Positions 8,096 to 16,863 of a DNA stretch of 64,000 nt are shown here, in pieces. The DNA comes from an uncultured Parasphingopyxis sp. GTDB lineage: Bacteria; Pseudomonadota; Alphaproteobacteria; Sphingomonadales; Sphingomonadaceae. A program made the position numbers and the translations under genes. The notes under the pieces were generated by a model. It ran no database searches. It had not been told where the DNA came from and saw nothing but the letters and a program-made list of their open reading frames with translations. Location: positions 39,706-103,705 of the forward strand of contig NZ_CAKZNF010000033.1 in assembly GCF_937129435.1 (NCBI RefSeq), written 5' to 3'. The stretch's first letter is position 1. Each line of letters starts with the position of its first letter.

Positions 8096-9367
8096 TCACT
8101 TGCCGATATAGCCGAAAAGCACACCGCCCACTTTCCGCATCTGAATCTCTTCTGCGCCCTCGGTGATGCGGTAGCGGCGGTGGTGGCGGTAGATGTGTTC
8201 GAACGGCTTATGGCGGGAATAGCCGATGCCTCCATGGACCTGCATCGCACGGTCGGCGGCGTCGCAGACGAGACGGTTTGCGCGATAGTTGCACATACTG
8301 ATCTGGTCCGAGAGCTTCTTCGCAACCTCGGTCTTGGGCATCGTGTCCATCGCCGCGGACACCGAGTAGATCAGCTGCCGGAGCATCGCCGCCTCGGTGT
8401 GCAGTTCGACGAGCGGGAACTGGATTGCCTGGTTCGCAGAAAGCGGCTTGCCGAACGGTTTGCGCTCGTTGGCGTATTTCACGCTCTCGTCGATGCAGTA
8501 TTGCGCCGCGCCGAGCGATGACGCGGCCTGGCGGATGCGGTTTTCGTGGACGAAATGCTGCGCGCAGGCGAGCCCCCAGTCCGGATCGCCGAGCACGGCG
8601 TCTTCCGGAATCCAGACATTGGTGAACTTCACCTTGGGATGGTCGGTGGGCATGTTGAACGTCCACAGATATTCCCCGATTTCGACGCCCTCGGCATCAT
8701 AGGGGACAAGAAAACAGCCGATCCCCTTGGCGTCGCCATCCTCGCCCGCATGGCGTGCGAAGACCATGCAATGCGTCGCGACGTGGCTGCCCGTCGTCCA
8801 CATCTTGTTGCCGTTGATCAGCCAGCCGGGCTTGCCATCCTTGTCCTGCCGCACCGCGCGCGTATCCATCCAGGTGGCGTCGGAGCCGTGATCCTCTTCC
8901 GTCAATCCAAACGTCCAGCGCAGCTCTCCCTTCAGCATTTTCGGAATGAAATCCGCCTTTTGCTCGTCTGTGCCGAAATCACGCACCATCAGCGGCTGAA
9001 CGAGATTGCCGACGATCGAGCTTTCGTTCTGCAGGTCGTTGTGCAGGCCGAGCCCCTTGTGCGCCAGATGCTCGCGAATCCGCGCCATGGCGAGGTGCGA
9101 GCCGTTCTTGCCGTCGAACTCTTCGGGCAGCGCATAGCGGAAATGCCCGGCGGCGTCGGCGCGCTTGCGCATTTCGCGCAGCAATGCTTCCCAGTCCTCG
9201 CTTGGCAGCCCGTCATTGTCCCAGTCGGTGCGCGCATGTTCGCGGCGGTGATCGAAGAATCGGTCATTGTCGTCCTGCGACTGCAACGGCTTGATCTCGG
9301 CTTCGATGAAGGCGTCCAGTTCGGCGAGATAGTCCTCGATTTCACGGGGAATCTGAAAAGGGTTCAC
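8096..9367 (-). CDS. Acyl-CoA dehydrogenase family protein
   Basis: A flavoprotein of 423 residues that would oxidise an acyl-CoA at the alpha-beta bond. The N-terminal helical domain is followed by the central FAD-contacting segments (WTFGLTEEDHGSDAT and MWTTGSHVATHCMVFAR). The C-terminal domain contains AMQVHGGIGYSRHKPFEHIYR. The Glu in ITEGAEEIQ is at the place of the catalytic base in medium-chain enzymes. It overlaps by 4 bases the phosphotransferase-DUF6285 gene upstream. This pairing recurs in branched-chain and fatty-acyl catabolism clusters. The chain-length preference cannot be read from sequence. Confidence 0.9.
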   Translation of the reverse strand: MNPFQIPREIEDYLAELDAFIEAEIKPLQSQDDNDRFFDHRREHARTDWDNDGLPSEDWEALLREMRKRADAAGHFRYALPEEFDGKNGSHLAMARIREHLAHKGLGLHNDLQNESSIVGNLVQPLMVRDFGTDEQKADFIPKMLKGELRWTFGLTEEDHGSDATWMDTRAVRQDKDGKPGWLINGNKMWTTGSHVATHCMVFARHAGEDGDAKGIGCFLVPYDAEGVEIGEYLWTFNMPTDHPKVKFTNVWIPEDAVLGDPDWGLACAQHFVHENRIRQAASSLGAAQYCIDESVKYANERKPFGKPLSANQAIQFPLVELHTEAAMLRQLIYSVSAAMDTMPKTEVAKKLSDQISMCNYRANRLVCDAADRAMQVHGGIGYSRHKPFEHIYRHHRRYRITEGAEEIQMRKVGGVLFGYIGK

Positions 9368-10773
9368 TTAATCCTCCATCGTGTTTTCGCGACGCGCAGG
9401 CCGCCATATTTGGGTTGATCGATCGAAAGGCGTTCGAGCGCCGAGAGGCGCAGATGGTCGAAAAGATCGTCGTCGGCGAGATCGCGATGGCCGCCGCGCA
9501 ATGCCTCGCAGAATGCGCCATGGCCGATGTCGAGCGCGTCGAGACGTTGCGCCTGCCGCGCGGCGAACATTCCGCCCCAGGCCGCGGCCCGTTGCGCGAT
9601 CCCGAGCGCATTGTTGGCGACGCGCGCCTCGAACAGCGGATGGCCCTCCAGCCCCGGCATCACCTTTTCGCGATCCCATTCGATCAGCGCGTTGAGGATT
9701 TCGGCATAGGCGACTTCGCCGGTCTCCGGCAACAGCGGCGGCTCGGCCCATTCGATCGGCCGGCTCTCGGTGTCGCGCATCGCTTCGAACTGCAGGACGA
9801 GATCGATCTCGACCTCCGAGACGCGGCGGCCGATAATCGTGCGTTCCAGGGTATGTGCGCTGCCGTCGCGATAGCTGTGGCCCATTCGCAGGCATGCAAC
9901 GCCCCACCACAATGTGTTATAGACCAGCCACCAGTCGAAGCGTGCGCGATCGACCGTCGTCCCGCTCGCCGCCTCGTAAGCCGCGATCAGGTTTCCGGCG
10001 CTATCGAAGCCTCCTGCTTCCTTTTCATAATGTCCGAAGCGCCAGCTCGGCGTGCACAGATAGGCGAGATCTTCCAGCGGATCGCCGAAATGGGCGAGTT
10101 CCCAGTCGAGAACGGCACTGATCCCGTCACTGTCGATCATCAGATTGCCCATCCGAAAATCGCCGTGCACGAGCTTCGGTTCGGCAGGCGGCGGTAAGTG
10201 TCGCTCGAGCCAGCCAAATGCGTGATCGAAAATCGGGATGGCGCCGTCGACCTCTCGATAGGCGGCTTCCTGCTGGTCGAGAAGCTGCCGTTCGGTGACT
10301 GTCTGAATGTCGCCGGGAAGACCGTCGCGGGGGAGGGCGTGGATCAACGCCAACTCGCGCGCGCATGCGGTGCTCAAACCTGCCTCGGCCTCCGCAAAAT
10401 CCGGGTTGCCGAGGATCTTGTGAGGCAGCGTCTCGCCCTCGGCGCGCGCCATGACGAACCCGGTGCCGAGCGCGTCCTCGTCGCCGAGCACGCCCAGGAC
10501 GCGAGGAGCCGTGACGCCGGCCTGTTCGGCAATCGCGATCAGCTTTGCCTGCGCCGCGAGCGAAATCGCCGCGATCGCCGCTTCGTCGCCGCCGCGATCG
10601 GCCATGCCGTCGGGCAGGCGCCGCAGCACCATGCCTTGGCCGCCATGATCGAACGACCAGCTTTCCATATTGGCGCCGCCGCTCAATCGGCGCAGATTGG
10701 CGATCTCTGGCTCGCCACCGAATTGGCGCGCGCAGAACCGGGTCAGCTTTTCGGTGAATTCTCTCTCTTCCAC
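9364..10773 (-). CDS. APH-like phosphotransferase fused to DUF6285-type C-terminal domain
   Basis: The frame is open far upstream, but the part beyond 10773 is antisense to fabD and not protein-like. GTG at 10773 gives a 469-residue protein. Residues about 20-350 form an aminoglycoside-phosphotransferase-like kinase domain: the catalytic loop LVHGDFRMGN and the metal-binding VLDWELAHFGDP are intact. Residues about 360-469, with ALIEWDREKVMPG and VANNALGIAQR, match the DUF6285 domain usually encoded by a separate adjacent gene. Relatives such as human ACAD10/11 join such a kinase to an acyl-CoA dehydrogenase and act on 4-hydroxyacyl-CoA. Here the dehydrogenase is the next gene (4-base overlap), so the same chemistry is inferred. 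Confidence 0.8.
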   Translation of the reverse strand: MEEREFTEKLTRFCARQFGGEPEIANLRRLSGGANMESWSFDHGGQGMVLRRLPDGMADRGGDEAAIAAISLAAQAKLIAIAEQAGVTAPRVLGVLGDEDALGTGFVMARAEGETLPHKILGNPDFAEAEAGLSTACARELALIHALPRDGLPGDIQTVTERQLLDQQEAAYREVDGAIPIFDHAFGWLERHLPPPAEPKLVHGDFRMGNLMIDSDGISAVLDWELAHFGDPLEDLAYLCTPSWRFGHYEKEAGGFDSAGNLIAAYEAASGTTVDRARFDWWLVYNTLWWGVACLRMGHSYRDGSAHTLERTIIGRRVSEVEIDLVLQFEAMRDTESRPIEWAEPPLLPETGEVAYAEILNALIEWDREKVMPGLEGHPLFEARVANNALGIAQRAAAWGGMFAARQAQRLDALDIGHGAFCEALRGGHRDLADDDLFDHLRLSALERLSIDQPKYGGLRVAKTRWRIK

Positions 10774-10872
10774 AGAGTTGACGCTAACGTAATGCTGTGC
10801 CCGCTTCAACGGTTGCCTAAAGGGCGGCGAAGCGCGAAAGCGTGTCGCGCCGAACAGAGCAGGAGAAATTGC

Positions 10873-11808
10873 ATGCGTGCGTTCATCTTTCCGGGGCAGG
10901 GGAGCCAGGCGGTCGGCATGGGCCGGGCGCTGGCCGATGCGTCCCAGATTGCGCGCCACGTGTTCGCGGAAGTGGACGAAGCCTTGGGGCAGAGCCTTTT
11001 TGCGCTGATGTGCGAGGGGCCGGAGGATGAGCTGACGCTGACGGAGAACGCGCAGCCGGCGATCATGGCAAATTCGGTCGCGACGCTGCGTGTTCTGGAG
11101 GCTGAGGGAGGATTCAGACTGGGCGACAAGGCGGAATTCGTCGCCGGTCATAGTCTCGGCGAATATTCGGCGCTGTGCGGCGCAGGCGCGATCGACCTGA
11201 CGACGACGGCGAAGTTGCTCAAGACACGCGGCCGGGCGATGCAGGATGCGGTGCCGGTGGGAGAGGGGGCGATGGCTGTATTCCTCGGGCCCGATATCGA
11301 AGATGTTAAGGCGATTGCCGAGGAAGCGGCGGGGGACGAGGTTTGCGTCGTTGCCAATGACAATGCGCCGGGCCAGGCCGTGATTTCGGGCCACAAGACG
11401 GCGGTCGATCGTGCCTGCGCGCTGGGCAAGGAGCGCGGCGCCAAGCGCGCTATGCCACTTGCGGTATCGGCGCCGTTCCACTGTCCGTTGATGAAACCGG
11501 CGGCGGACAGGATGGCCGACGCGCTTGCAGACGTCGAAATCCATGTGCCGAGTGCGATGCTCTACGCCAATGTGACGGCGGGCGCGGTGGGCGAGCATGA
11601 AGCGATCCGCGGGCTGTTGGTAGAACAGGTCACGGCAATGGTTCGTTGGCGCGAAAGTATCCTCGCCATGGCCGGGGAAGGTACGAGCGAGTTCATCGAG
11701 CTCGGCGGCAAGGTCGTCGCGCCGATGGTGAAACGCATTGCCTCCGACAGCATACAGAAGAGCATCGTGTCGATGGACGATATCGCCGCGTTGGTGGAGG
11801 AAATTTGA
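10873..11808 (+). CDS. fabD: Malonyl-CoA:ACP transacylase
   Basis: It loads malonate from CoA to acyl carrier protein for fatty-acid synthesis. The start is the ATG of MRAFIFPGQGSQ, with AGGAGA 6 bases upstream; 311 residues, the family norm. Ser94 in AGHSLGEYSA is the nucleophile and the APFHCPLM stretch carries the catalytic His. It begins the run fabD-fabG-acpP-fabF-mltG. A repeat-bearing spacer of about 150 bases separates it from fabG. Confidence 0.97.
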   Translation: MRAFIFPGQGSQAVGMGRALADASQIARHVFAEVDEALGQSLFALMCEGPEDELTLTENAQPAIMANSVATLRVLEAEGGFRLGDKAEFVAGHSLGEYSALCGAGAIDLTTTAKLLKTRGRAMQDAVPVGEGAMAVFLGPDIEDVKAIAEEAAGDEVCVVANDNAPGQAVISGHKTAVDRACALGKERGAKRAMPLAVSAPFHCPLMKPAADRMADALADVEIHVPSAMLYANVTAGAVGEHEAIRGLLVEQVTAMVRWRESILAMAGEGTSEFIELGGKVVAPMVKRIASDSIQKSIVSMDDIAALVEEI

Positions 11809-11809
11809 T

Positions 11810-11928
11810 TCACACAAAGACACGAAGTCACGAAGAAGAGATTGCGCGAAGCGCATTTAACTTCATCATTGGCCCGCGAATGCGTGCGCCGAGGGAAAAC
11901 GCCTTTGTGGCTTTGTGGCTTTGTGTGA
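11810..11928. repeat. Intergenic inverted repeat built of CACAAAG-type heptads
   Basis: Two 26-base arms at 11810-11835 and 11903-11928 are inverted copies of each other with four mismatches. Each arm is itself a run of three heptads of the form CAC(A/G)AAG plus a variable base. The 67 bases between carry no gene. The element fills almost the whole fabD-fabG gap, starting 2 bases after the fabD stop. Similar CACAAAG-rich intergenic repeats are scattered in many proteobacterial genomes. Confidence 0.75.
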
Positions 11929-11961
11929 CCCAAAATTAGATCCAGACCCAAGAGGAATTCC

Positions 11962-12699
11962 ATGTTCGATCTTTCAGGCAAAACCGCGCTCGTTACGGGC
12001 GCTTCCGGCGGTATCGGTTCGGCGATCGCCAAGGGGCTGGCCGCGCAGGGTGCAAGGGTGGCGCTCTCCGGGACGCGCGAGGATGCGCTGAAGACCGTGG
12101 CAGACGAAATCGGTGGCGATCCCGTGATTCTGCCGTGCAACCTCTCGGATTCCAATGCCGTCGATGCACTCGTCCCGTCCGCAGTCGAAGCGCTTGGGCA
12201 GCTCGATATTCTCGTCAACAATGCCGGCGTCACGCGCGACAATCTTGCCATGCGGATGAAGGACGAGGAGTGGCAGGACGTGATCCGGATTAACCTGGAG
12301 GCCGCTTTCCGGCTCGCGCGCGCTTCGATGCGGCCGATGATGAAGGCGAAGACGGGGCGGATCATCTCGATCACGTCTGTCGTCGGCGCCACGGGCAATC
12401 CGGGGCAGGCCAATTACGCCGCGTCCAAGGCGGGACTGATCGGCATGTCGAAGGCGCTGGCGCAGGAAGTCGCGAGCCGCGGCATCACCGTGAACTGCAT
12501 AGCGCCAGGCTTTATCGCCTCGGCCATGACCGACGAACTGCCCGACGCGCAAAAGGAAGCCCTGAAGCAACGCATTCCGGCGGGGAAACTGGGCGAGGGC
12601 GCGGACATTGCCGCCGCCGCTGTCTATCTGGCGTCGGACGAGGCGGCCTATGTTACCGGCCAGACCTTGCACGTAAACGGCGGAATGGCGATGATTTAG
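11962..12699 (+). CDS. fabG: 3-oxoacyl-ACP reductase
   Basis: A short-chain dehydrogenase of 245 residues that reduces 3-oxoacyl-ACP with NADPH. The cofactor loop is [10 protein letters not shown] near residue 12 and NNAG is near residue 85. The catalytic Ser lies in [11 protein letters not shown], with Tyr and Lys in YAASKAG. The C-terminal [12 protein letters not shown] is typical of FabG. AGAGGAATTCC precedes the ATG as ribosome-binding site. Its place between fabD and acpP makes this the housekeeping copy. Confidence 0.97.
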   Translation: MFDLSGKTALVTGASGGIGSAIAKGLAAQGARVALSGTREDALKTVADEIGGDPVILPCNLSDSNAVDALVPSAVEALGQLDILVNNAGVTRDNLAMRMKDEEWQDVIRINLEAAFRLARASMRPMMKAKTGRIISITSVVGATGNPGQANYAASKAGLIGMSKALAQEVASRGITVNCIAPGFIASAMTDELPDAQKEALKQRIPAGKLGEGADIAAAAVYLASDEAAYVTGQTLHVNGGMAMI

Positions 12700-12781
12700 C
12701 TTGCGTCAACATGAACGGGGCTTGCGCGATTTCGCCTCGCCCACTAGGAAACTTGGGAATCACAAAGCCAAAGGACAATCC

Positions 12782-13015
12782 ATGAGCGATACCGCCGAAC
12801 GGGTGAAAAAGATCGTAACCGAGCATCTGGGCGTCGAAGCCGACAAGGTTACCGAAGATGCGGCCTTTATCGACGATCTGGGCGCCGACAGCCTTGATAT
12901 CGTTGAACTCGTCATGGCTTTCGAGGAAGAATTCGGGGTCGAAATCCCGGACGACGCCGCCGAAGACATCACGACCGTCAAGGACGCGATCACCTATATC
13001 GAAAAGAACAGCTGA
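12782..13015 (+). CDS. acpP: Acyl carrier protein
   Basis: The 77-residue acidic protein starts at ATG 12782 ([12 protein letters not shown]), with AAAGGA upstream. The Ser of [12 protein letters not shown] carries the 4'-phosphopantetheine arm. Helix 2 after it (VMAFEEEFG) is the acidic recognition helix for fatty-acid synthase partners. It lies between fabG and fabF, the usual order. A strong hairpin with a T-run follows its stop, so extra acpP transcript may end there, in line with the high demand for this protein. Confidence 0.98.
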   Translation: MSDTAERVKKIVTEHLGVEADKVTEDAAFIDDLGADSLDIVELVMAFEEEFGVEIPDDAAEDITTVKDAITYIEKNS

Positions 13016-13059
13016 GGCTGCTTTGTCGACAGGGACGGGCCCGCGGGCCCGGTCCCGTG

Positions 13060-13097
13060 AAAACGGCTCTTCTGCGTTTCGGCAGGGAGCCGTTTTT
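13060..13097 (+). terminator. Rho-independent terminator or attenuator after acpP
   Basis: The stem AAAACGGCTC/GAGCCGTTTT is followed directly by a further T, with a loop of about 17 bases. A second GC-only hairpin (13032-13055, around GGGCCCGCGGGCCC) precedes it. Partial termination here would raise acpP mRNA over fabF. Confidence 0.75.
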
Positions 13098-13183
13098 CAT
13101 TGGCGGATAAGCGTCTATAAGGCCCGCCAGATCGTAAGCGGCCGGTGCGCCGCAAGTGGATGCATGAACAAGGAGCAGCAGCA

Positions 13184-14440
13184 ATGCGCCGTGTAGTCGT
13201 TACCGGGCTGGGCCTCGTCACGCCGCTGGGCGGTGATGTCGAAACGAGCTGGAAGAACATCGTCGCCGGAAAGTCCGGTGCCGGGCAGATCACCCACTTC
13301 GACCCTTCCGACCAGAAATGCACGATCGCCTGCGAGGTGAAGTCGGCCGATCACGAATATGGCTTCGATCCCGAACACCATGTCGATCACAAGATCCGGC
13401 GGCAGGTCGACCCGTTCATCATCTACGGTATCGATGCCGCCAGCCAGGCCATCGAGGATGCCGGGCTGACCGATATGTCGGAAGAAGAACGTTTCCGCGC
13501 CGGCTGTTCGATCGGATCGGGGATCGGCGGATTGCCCGGGATCGAGAGTGAATCGCTGCTGCTCGCCGAGCGCGGCCCCGGCCGTGTCAGCCCGCACTTC
13601 GTTCATGGCCGGCTGATCAACCTCGTGTCGGGGCAGGTCAGCATCAAATACGGCCTGATGGGGCCGAACCATGCGGTGGTGACGGCCTGTTCGACGGGCG
13701 CGCATTCGATCGGCGATGCGGCGCGGATGATCGCGCTCGACGATGCCGATGTGATGCTCGCGGGCGGCGCCGAGGCCACGATCTGTCCGATCGGCATTGC
13801 CGGCTTCGCGCAGGCCAAGGCGTTATGCACCAACCGCAATGACGATCCCGAAGGCGCCAGCCGTCCCTATGACAAGGGCCGCAGCGGCTTCGTTATGGGT
13901 GAGGGCGCGGGCGTCGTCGTGCTGGAGGAATATGAGCGCGCCAAGGCGCGCGGCGCGAACATCTATGCCGAGGTCGTCGGCTACGGCCTTTCCGGCGACG
14001 CGCATCATGTGACGGCGCCGCACCCGGAAGGGCTCGGTGCCTATCGTTCGATGGAAATGGCACTGAACAAGGCCGGGCTCGCGCCGGGCGACATCGATTA
14101 CATTAACGCCCACGGCACCTCGACAATGGCCGACCTGATCGAGCTTGAATCGGTCAAACGGCTGTTCGGCGATGCGGCAAACAGCCTTTCGATGAGCTCG
14201 ACGAAATCGGCGATCGGCCATCTGCTCGGCGGTGCCGGCGCGGTCGAATCGATCTTCTGCATTCTTGCGATGCGCGATCAGGTTGTGCCGCCCACGCTCA
14301 ACCTCGAAGATCCCGAGGACGGTACCGAGGGCATGGATTTGGTACCGCTCGAGGCCCGTGAGCGCGAGGTCAAAGCCGTGCTCAACAACAGCTTCGGCTT
14401 CGGCGGCACCAATGCCAGCCTTGTGATGAAGGCCGTCTAG
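13184..14440 (+). CDS. fabF: 3-oxoacyl-ACP synthase II
   Basis: It condenses malonyl-ACP with the growing acyl-ACP. The start is the ATG of MRRVVVTGLG, preceded by AAGGAG; 418 residues. The Cys-His-His triad is visible: Cys in TACSTGAHSIG near residue 165, His in NAHGTSTMADLIE, and His in SAIGHLLGGAGAVE. The C-terminal NNSFGFGGTNASLV loop is standard. It lies between acpP and mltG, the latter only 4 bases downstream. Confidence 0.97.
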   Translation: MRRVVVTGLGLVTPLGGDVETSWKNIVAGKSGAGQITHFDPSDQKCTIACEVKSADHEYGFDPEHHVDHKIRRQVDPFIIYGIDAASQAIEDAGLTDMSEEERFRAGCSIGSGIGGLPGIESESLLLAERGPGRVSPHFVHGRLINLVSGQVSIKYGLMGPNHAVVTACSTGAHSIGDAARMIALDDADVMLAGGAEATICPIGIAGFAQAKALCTNRNDDPEGASRPYDKGRSGFVMGEGAGVVVLEEYERAKARGANIYAEVVGYGLSGDAHHVTAPHPEGLGAYRSMEMALNKAGLAPGDIDYINAHGTSTMADLIELESVKRLFGDAANSLSMSSTKSAIGHLLGGAGAVESIFCILAMRDQVVPPTLNLEDPEDGTEGMDLVPLEAREREVKAVLNNSFGFGGTNASLVMKAV

Positions 14441-14444
14441 CGAC

Positions 14445-15413
14445 ATGCGCCGCATCGGCTGTACCGCGCTCGTCGTCGCGGTTCTCGCCGCCGTCCTTGT
14501 CTTTGCGGGAATCCGCACATGGAGCGGGCCGGGGCCGCTCGAGGAAGCGACAACGGTGTCGATCGCCAGCGGTTCGACGCTGGCTGACGCGGCCGCGACG
14601 CTGGAAGAGGCCGGCGTGATCCGCTCGGCGCAGCGCTTTGAATATTTCGCGCGTGTGCTCGGCAGCAACGCCCATATCCAGGCCGGCGAATTCGAGATGC
14701 CGGCCTATGTCAGCCAGTCCGAAGCGTTGCGGATCCTTCAGGAGGGCGCGGCACTGCAAAGGCTCGTGACGATTCCCGAGGGGATGCCCTCGGTGCTGGT
14801 GCACGAGCGGCTGATGGCAACCGAGCTGCTGACCGGCGACATCCCGGTGCCCGCAGAGGGTTCAATTCTTGCGAACAGCTACAGCTACGAACGTGGGGAA
14901 TCGCGTGCAGATGTCGTGGCGCGCATGCAGGCGGCGATGGACGAGGAACTGGCGCGCGCCTGGGCGAACCGGTCATCCGATACCGTCGTGCGGACGCCGG
15001 AAGAGGCCGTGATCCTCGCCTCGATCGTCGAAAAGGAAACCGCCGTGGCGAGCGAGCGCCCGATGGTGGCGGGCGTTTACTCGAACCGGTTGCGGCAGGG
15101 GATGCGGCTGCAGGCCGACCCCACGATCATCTACCCGATCACCCGCGGCCGCCCGCTCGGCCGCCGGATCCGGCGCTCGGAGATCGACCAGGTCAACGAC
15201 TACAATACCTACTCGATGACGGGATTGCCGCGCGGGCCGATTGCCAATGTCGGGCCGGAGGCGCTCGAAGCGGTCCTCAATCCGGCCGAGACCGATGCAC
15301 TCTATTTCGTGGCCGATGGTTCGGGCGGGCATATCTTCGCGGAAACGCTGGAAGAGCATAACCGCAATGTGCAGCGCTGGTATCGAATTCGGCGCGAACG
15401 CGGCGAGATGTAG
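14445..15413 (+). CDS. mltG: Endolytic murein transglycosylase
   Basis: A protein of 322 residues. One N-terminal membrane helix (about residues 5-22, ALVVAVLAAVLVFAG) anchors it in the inner membrane with the rest in the periplasm. A LysM-like region (residues 35-110) is followed by the YceG catalytic domain. The catalytic Glu is in ILASIVEKETAV, and QADPTIIYPI and LPRGPIANVG are family signatures. MltG cuts nascent glycan strands and so ends their growth. It follows fabF by 4 bases, an order common in proteobacteria. Confidence 0.95.
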   Translation: MRRIGCTALVVAVLAAVLVFAGIRTWSGPGPLEEATTVSIASGSTLADAAATLEEAGVIRSAQRFEYFARVLGSNAHIQAGEFEMPAYVSQSEALRILQEGAALQRLVTIPEGMPSVLVHERLMATELLTGDIPVPAEGSILANSYSYERGESRADVVARMQAAMDEELARAWANRSSDTVVRTPEEAVILASIVEKETAVASERPMVAGVYSNRLRQGMRLQADPTIIYPITRGRPLGRRIRRSEIDQVNDYNTYSMTGLPRGPIANVGPEALEAVLNPAETDALYFVADGSGGHIFAETLEEHNRNVQRWYRIRRERGEM

Positions 15414-15416
15414 CGA

Positions 15417-15854
15417 CTAGCGGAGCCAGCCGCGGGCGATCCCCTTGCCCGAGAGCCAAAGCTGAAACACGCAAATAACCACGCCGAGCAGCGACAGGAC
15501 GATCGCTCCGGCGCTGACGGCTCCGAGAAAGCCGTCGAGTGCGAAGGCCCAAAAATACTGAACGAACACTGCAAAGAGCGAAACCAAGAAGAACAGACGT
15601 GCGTGGCCGTTGCGCGCCAGCAGGAGCAGCGACCCTACCAGCCCCGTGGCAATTGCAATCGCGAAGGCCGCCGGCGCGTCTGCTGCAATGGCCATGGCTT
15701 CGAGAATGACGTCGCTGTAGTTGCTGGAAAGTTCGCTGACGCTCGCGGTATTCAGAAGCAGGTAGATGCCGCCGCCCAGGCCGTTCCAGATCAGGAGCAG
15801 CACGGACGCGACCCAGAACCAACCGGGTGGGCGCGTATTGAGCACCTTGTTCAC
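15417..15854 (-). CDS. Small multi-pass membrane protein, function unknown
   Basis: A protein of 145 residues with four hydrophobic segments (about residues 12-32, 55-73, 84-105 and 112-132). The N-terminus is NKVLNTRPPGWFW, a short basic cytosolic end. The ends of the segments are flanked by Arg/Lys in a way that fits N-in, C-in. No known family motif was recognised. It is convergent with mltG and stands alone on its strand; the 85 bases to argC hold no clear signal. Confidence 0.65.
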   Translation of the reverse strand: MNKVLNTRPPGWFWVASVLLLIWNGLGGGIYLLLNTASVSELSSNYSDVILEAMAIAADAPAAFAIAIATGLVGSLLLLARNGHARLFFLVSLFAVFVQYFWAFALDGFLGAVSAGAIVLSLLGVVICVFQLWLSGKGIARGWLR

Positions 15855-15939
15855 GGGTGATCCCTTCCCTCGGGTTCGAACTGTCCCCGTCTTCGCAAAT
15901 CTCAGGCAAGATTGAAAGGTTTGTGGATAAGTCTGTGAA

Positions 15940-16863
15940 CTAGAGCCGCAAACCGGCCAATTCGTTGGCCCCCGCCATCAGGTTGAGGTTCTGGACCGCC
16001 GACCCGGCGGCGCCCTTGCCGAGATTGTCGATTGCGCCGACCAGCCGGATCTGACCGTTGGCGCTGTTCTCGAAAACAATGATGTCGAGCCGGTCCGTTC
16101 CGGCGCATCTTTCGAGCGGAAGGACGCCCATAGCCTCGGTTTCGGTATCGGAAAGCACCGAGATCAGACGCGATCCATCATAGGCCGAGGTCAGGGTATC
16201 ACGCGCGGCACCACCATCGACCGACCAAAGCGGAATTTCGACGAGCATGCCTCGATAGGCGTTCGCCACCGACGGCGAAAATAGTGGCGCATGCGACAAC
16301 CCCGTGCGCTCGCGCATTTCGGGCAGGTGCTTGTGCGCAAGGGGGAGGGCGTAGTTGCGAAACGCCGTCCGCGCCGCGCCGCTTTCGAACTCCGCGATCA
16401 TCGCCTTGCCTCCGCCCGAATAGCCCGATGTGGCATTCACGCTGATCCGGGCGTCGGCGGCGACCAGCCCGGCCCGAACAAGTGGCCTGACGAGCGTAAT
16501 GAAGGTCAGCGCATAACAGCCGGGGTTCGAAACGCGCTTCGCCGACGCAATCCGTTCGCGCTGGCCGGCCTCCATCTCGGCAAAGCCAAAGACCCAATCG
16601 GGATCGATCCGATGCGCGGTGGATGCGTCGATGATTCGCGTACCCGTGTCAGCGGCGAGCGCGACGGCCTTGCGAGCTTCGTCGTCGGGCAGGCACAAAA
16701 TGGCGAAATCGGCAGCGGCCAGCGCATCGCGCCGGGCGTCATCGTCCTTGCGGGCGGCATCGTCGAGCAGGATCTGCTCGAAATCCGTCCGGCCGTGCAG
16801 CCGTTCATGGATTTCGAGCCCCGTCGTCCCGTGGCCGCCGTCTATGAAAACGCGGTGCGGCAT
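15940..16863 (-). CDS. argC: N-acetyl-gamma-glutamyl-phosphate reductase (short type)
   Basis: It reduces N-acetylglutamyl phosphate to the semialdehyde in arginine synthesis, using NADPH. At 307 residues it belongs to the short ArgC type. The Rossmann start is FIDGGHGTTGLEI, and the active-site Cys116 is in VSNPGCYAL. HLPEMRERTG and the GNAYRGM-like ANAYRGM stretch fit the substrate region. The ATG overlaps by one base the stop of the NlpC/P60 gene (TGATG), so translation is probably coupled, though the functions are unrelated. Confidence 0.93.
   Translation of the reverse strand: MPHRVFIDGGHGTTGLEIHERLHGRTDFEQILLDDAARKDDDARRDALAAADFAILCLPDDEARKAVALAADTGTRIIDASTAHRIDPDWVFGFAEMEAGQRERIASAKRVSNPGCYALTFITLVRPLVRAGLVAADARISVNATSGYSGGGKAMIAEFESGAARTAFRNYALPLAHKHLPEMRERTGLSHAPLFSPSVANAYRGMLVEIPLWSVDGGAARDTLTSAYDGSRLISVLSDTETEAMGVLPLERCAGTDRLDIIVFENSANGQIRLVGAIDNLGKGAAGSAVQNLNLMAGANELAGLRL

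Noticed and set aside
10774..11856. Long open frame running upstream of the phosphotransferase gene, making an 830-residue product
   Set aside because: It is antisense to fabD, has no domain, is Arg/His-rich as expected of a shadow frame in GC-rich DNA, and a GTG start at 10773 gives a sensible protein.
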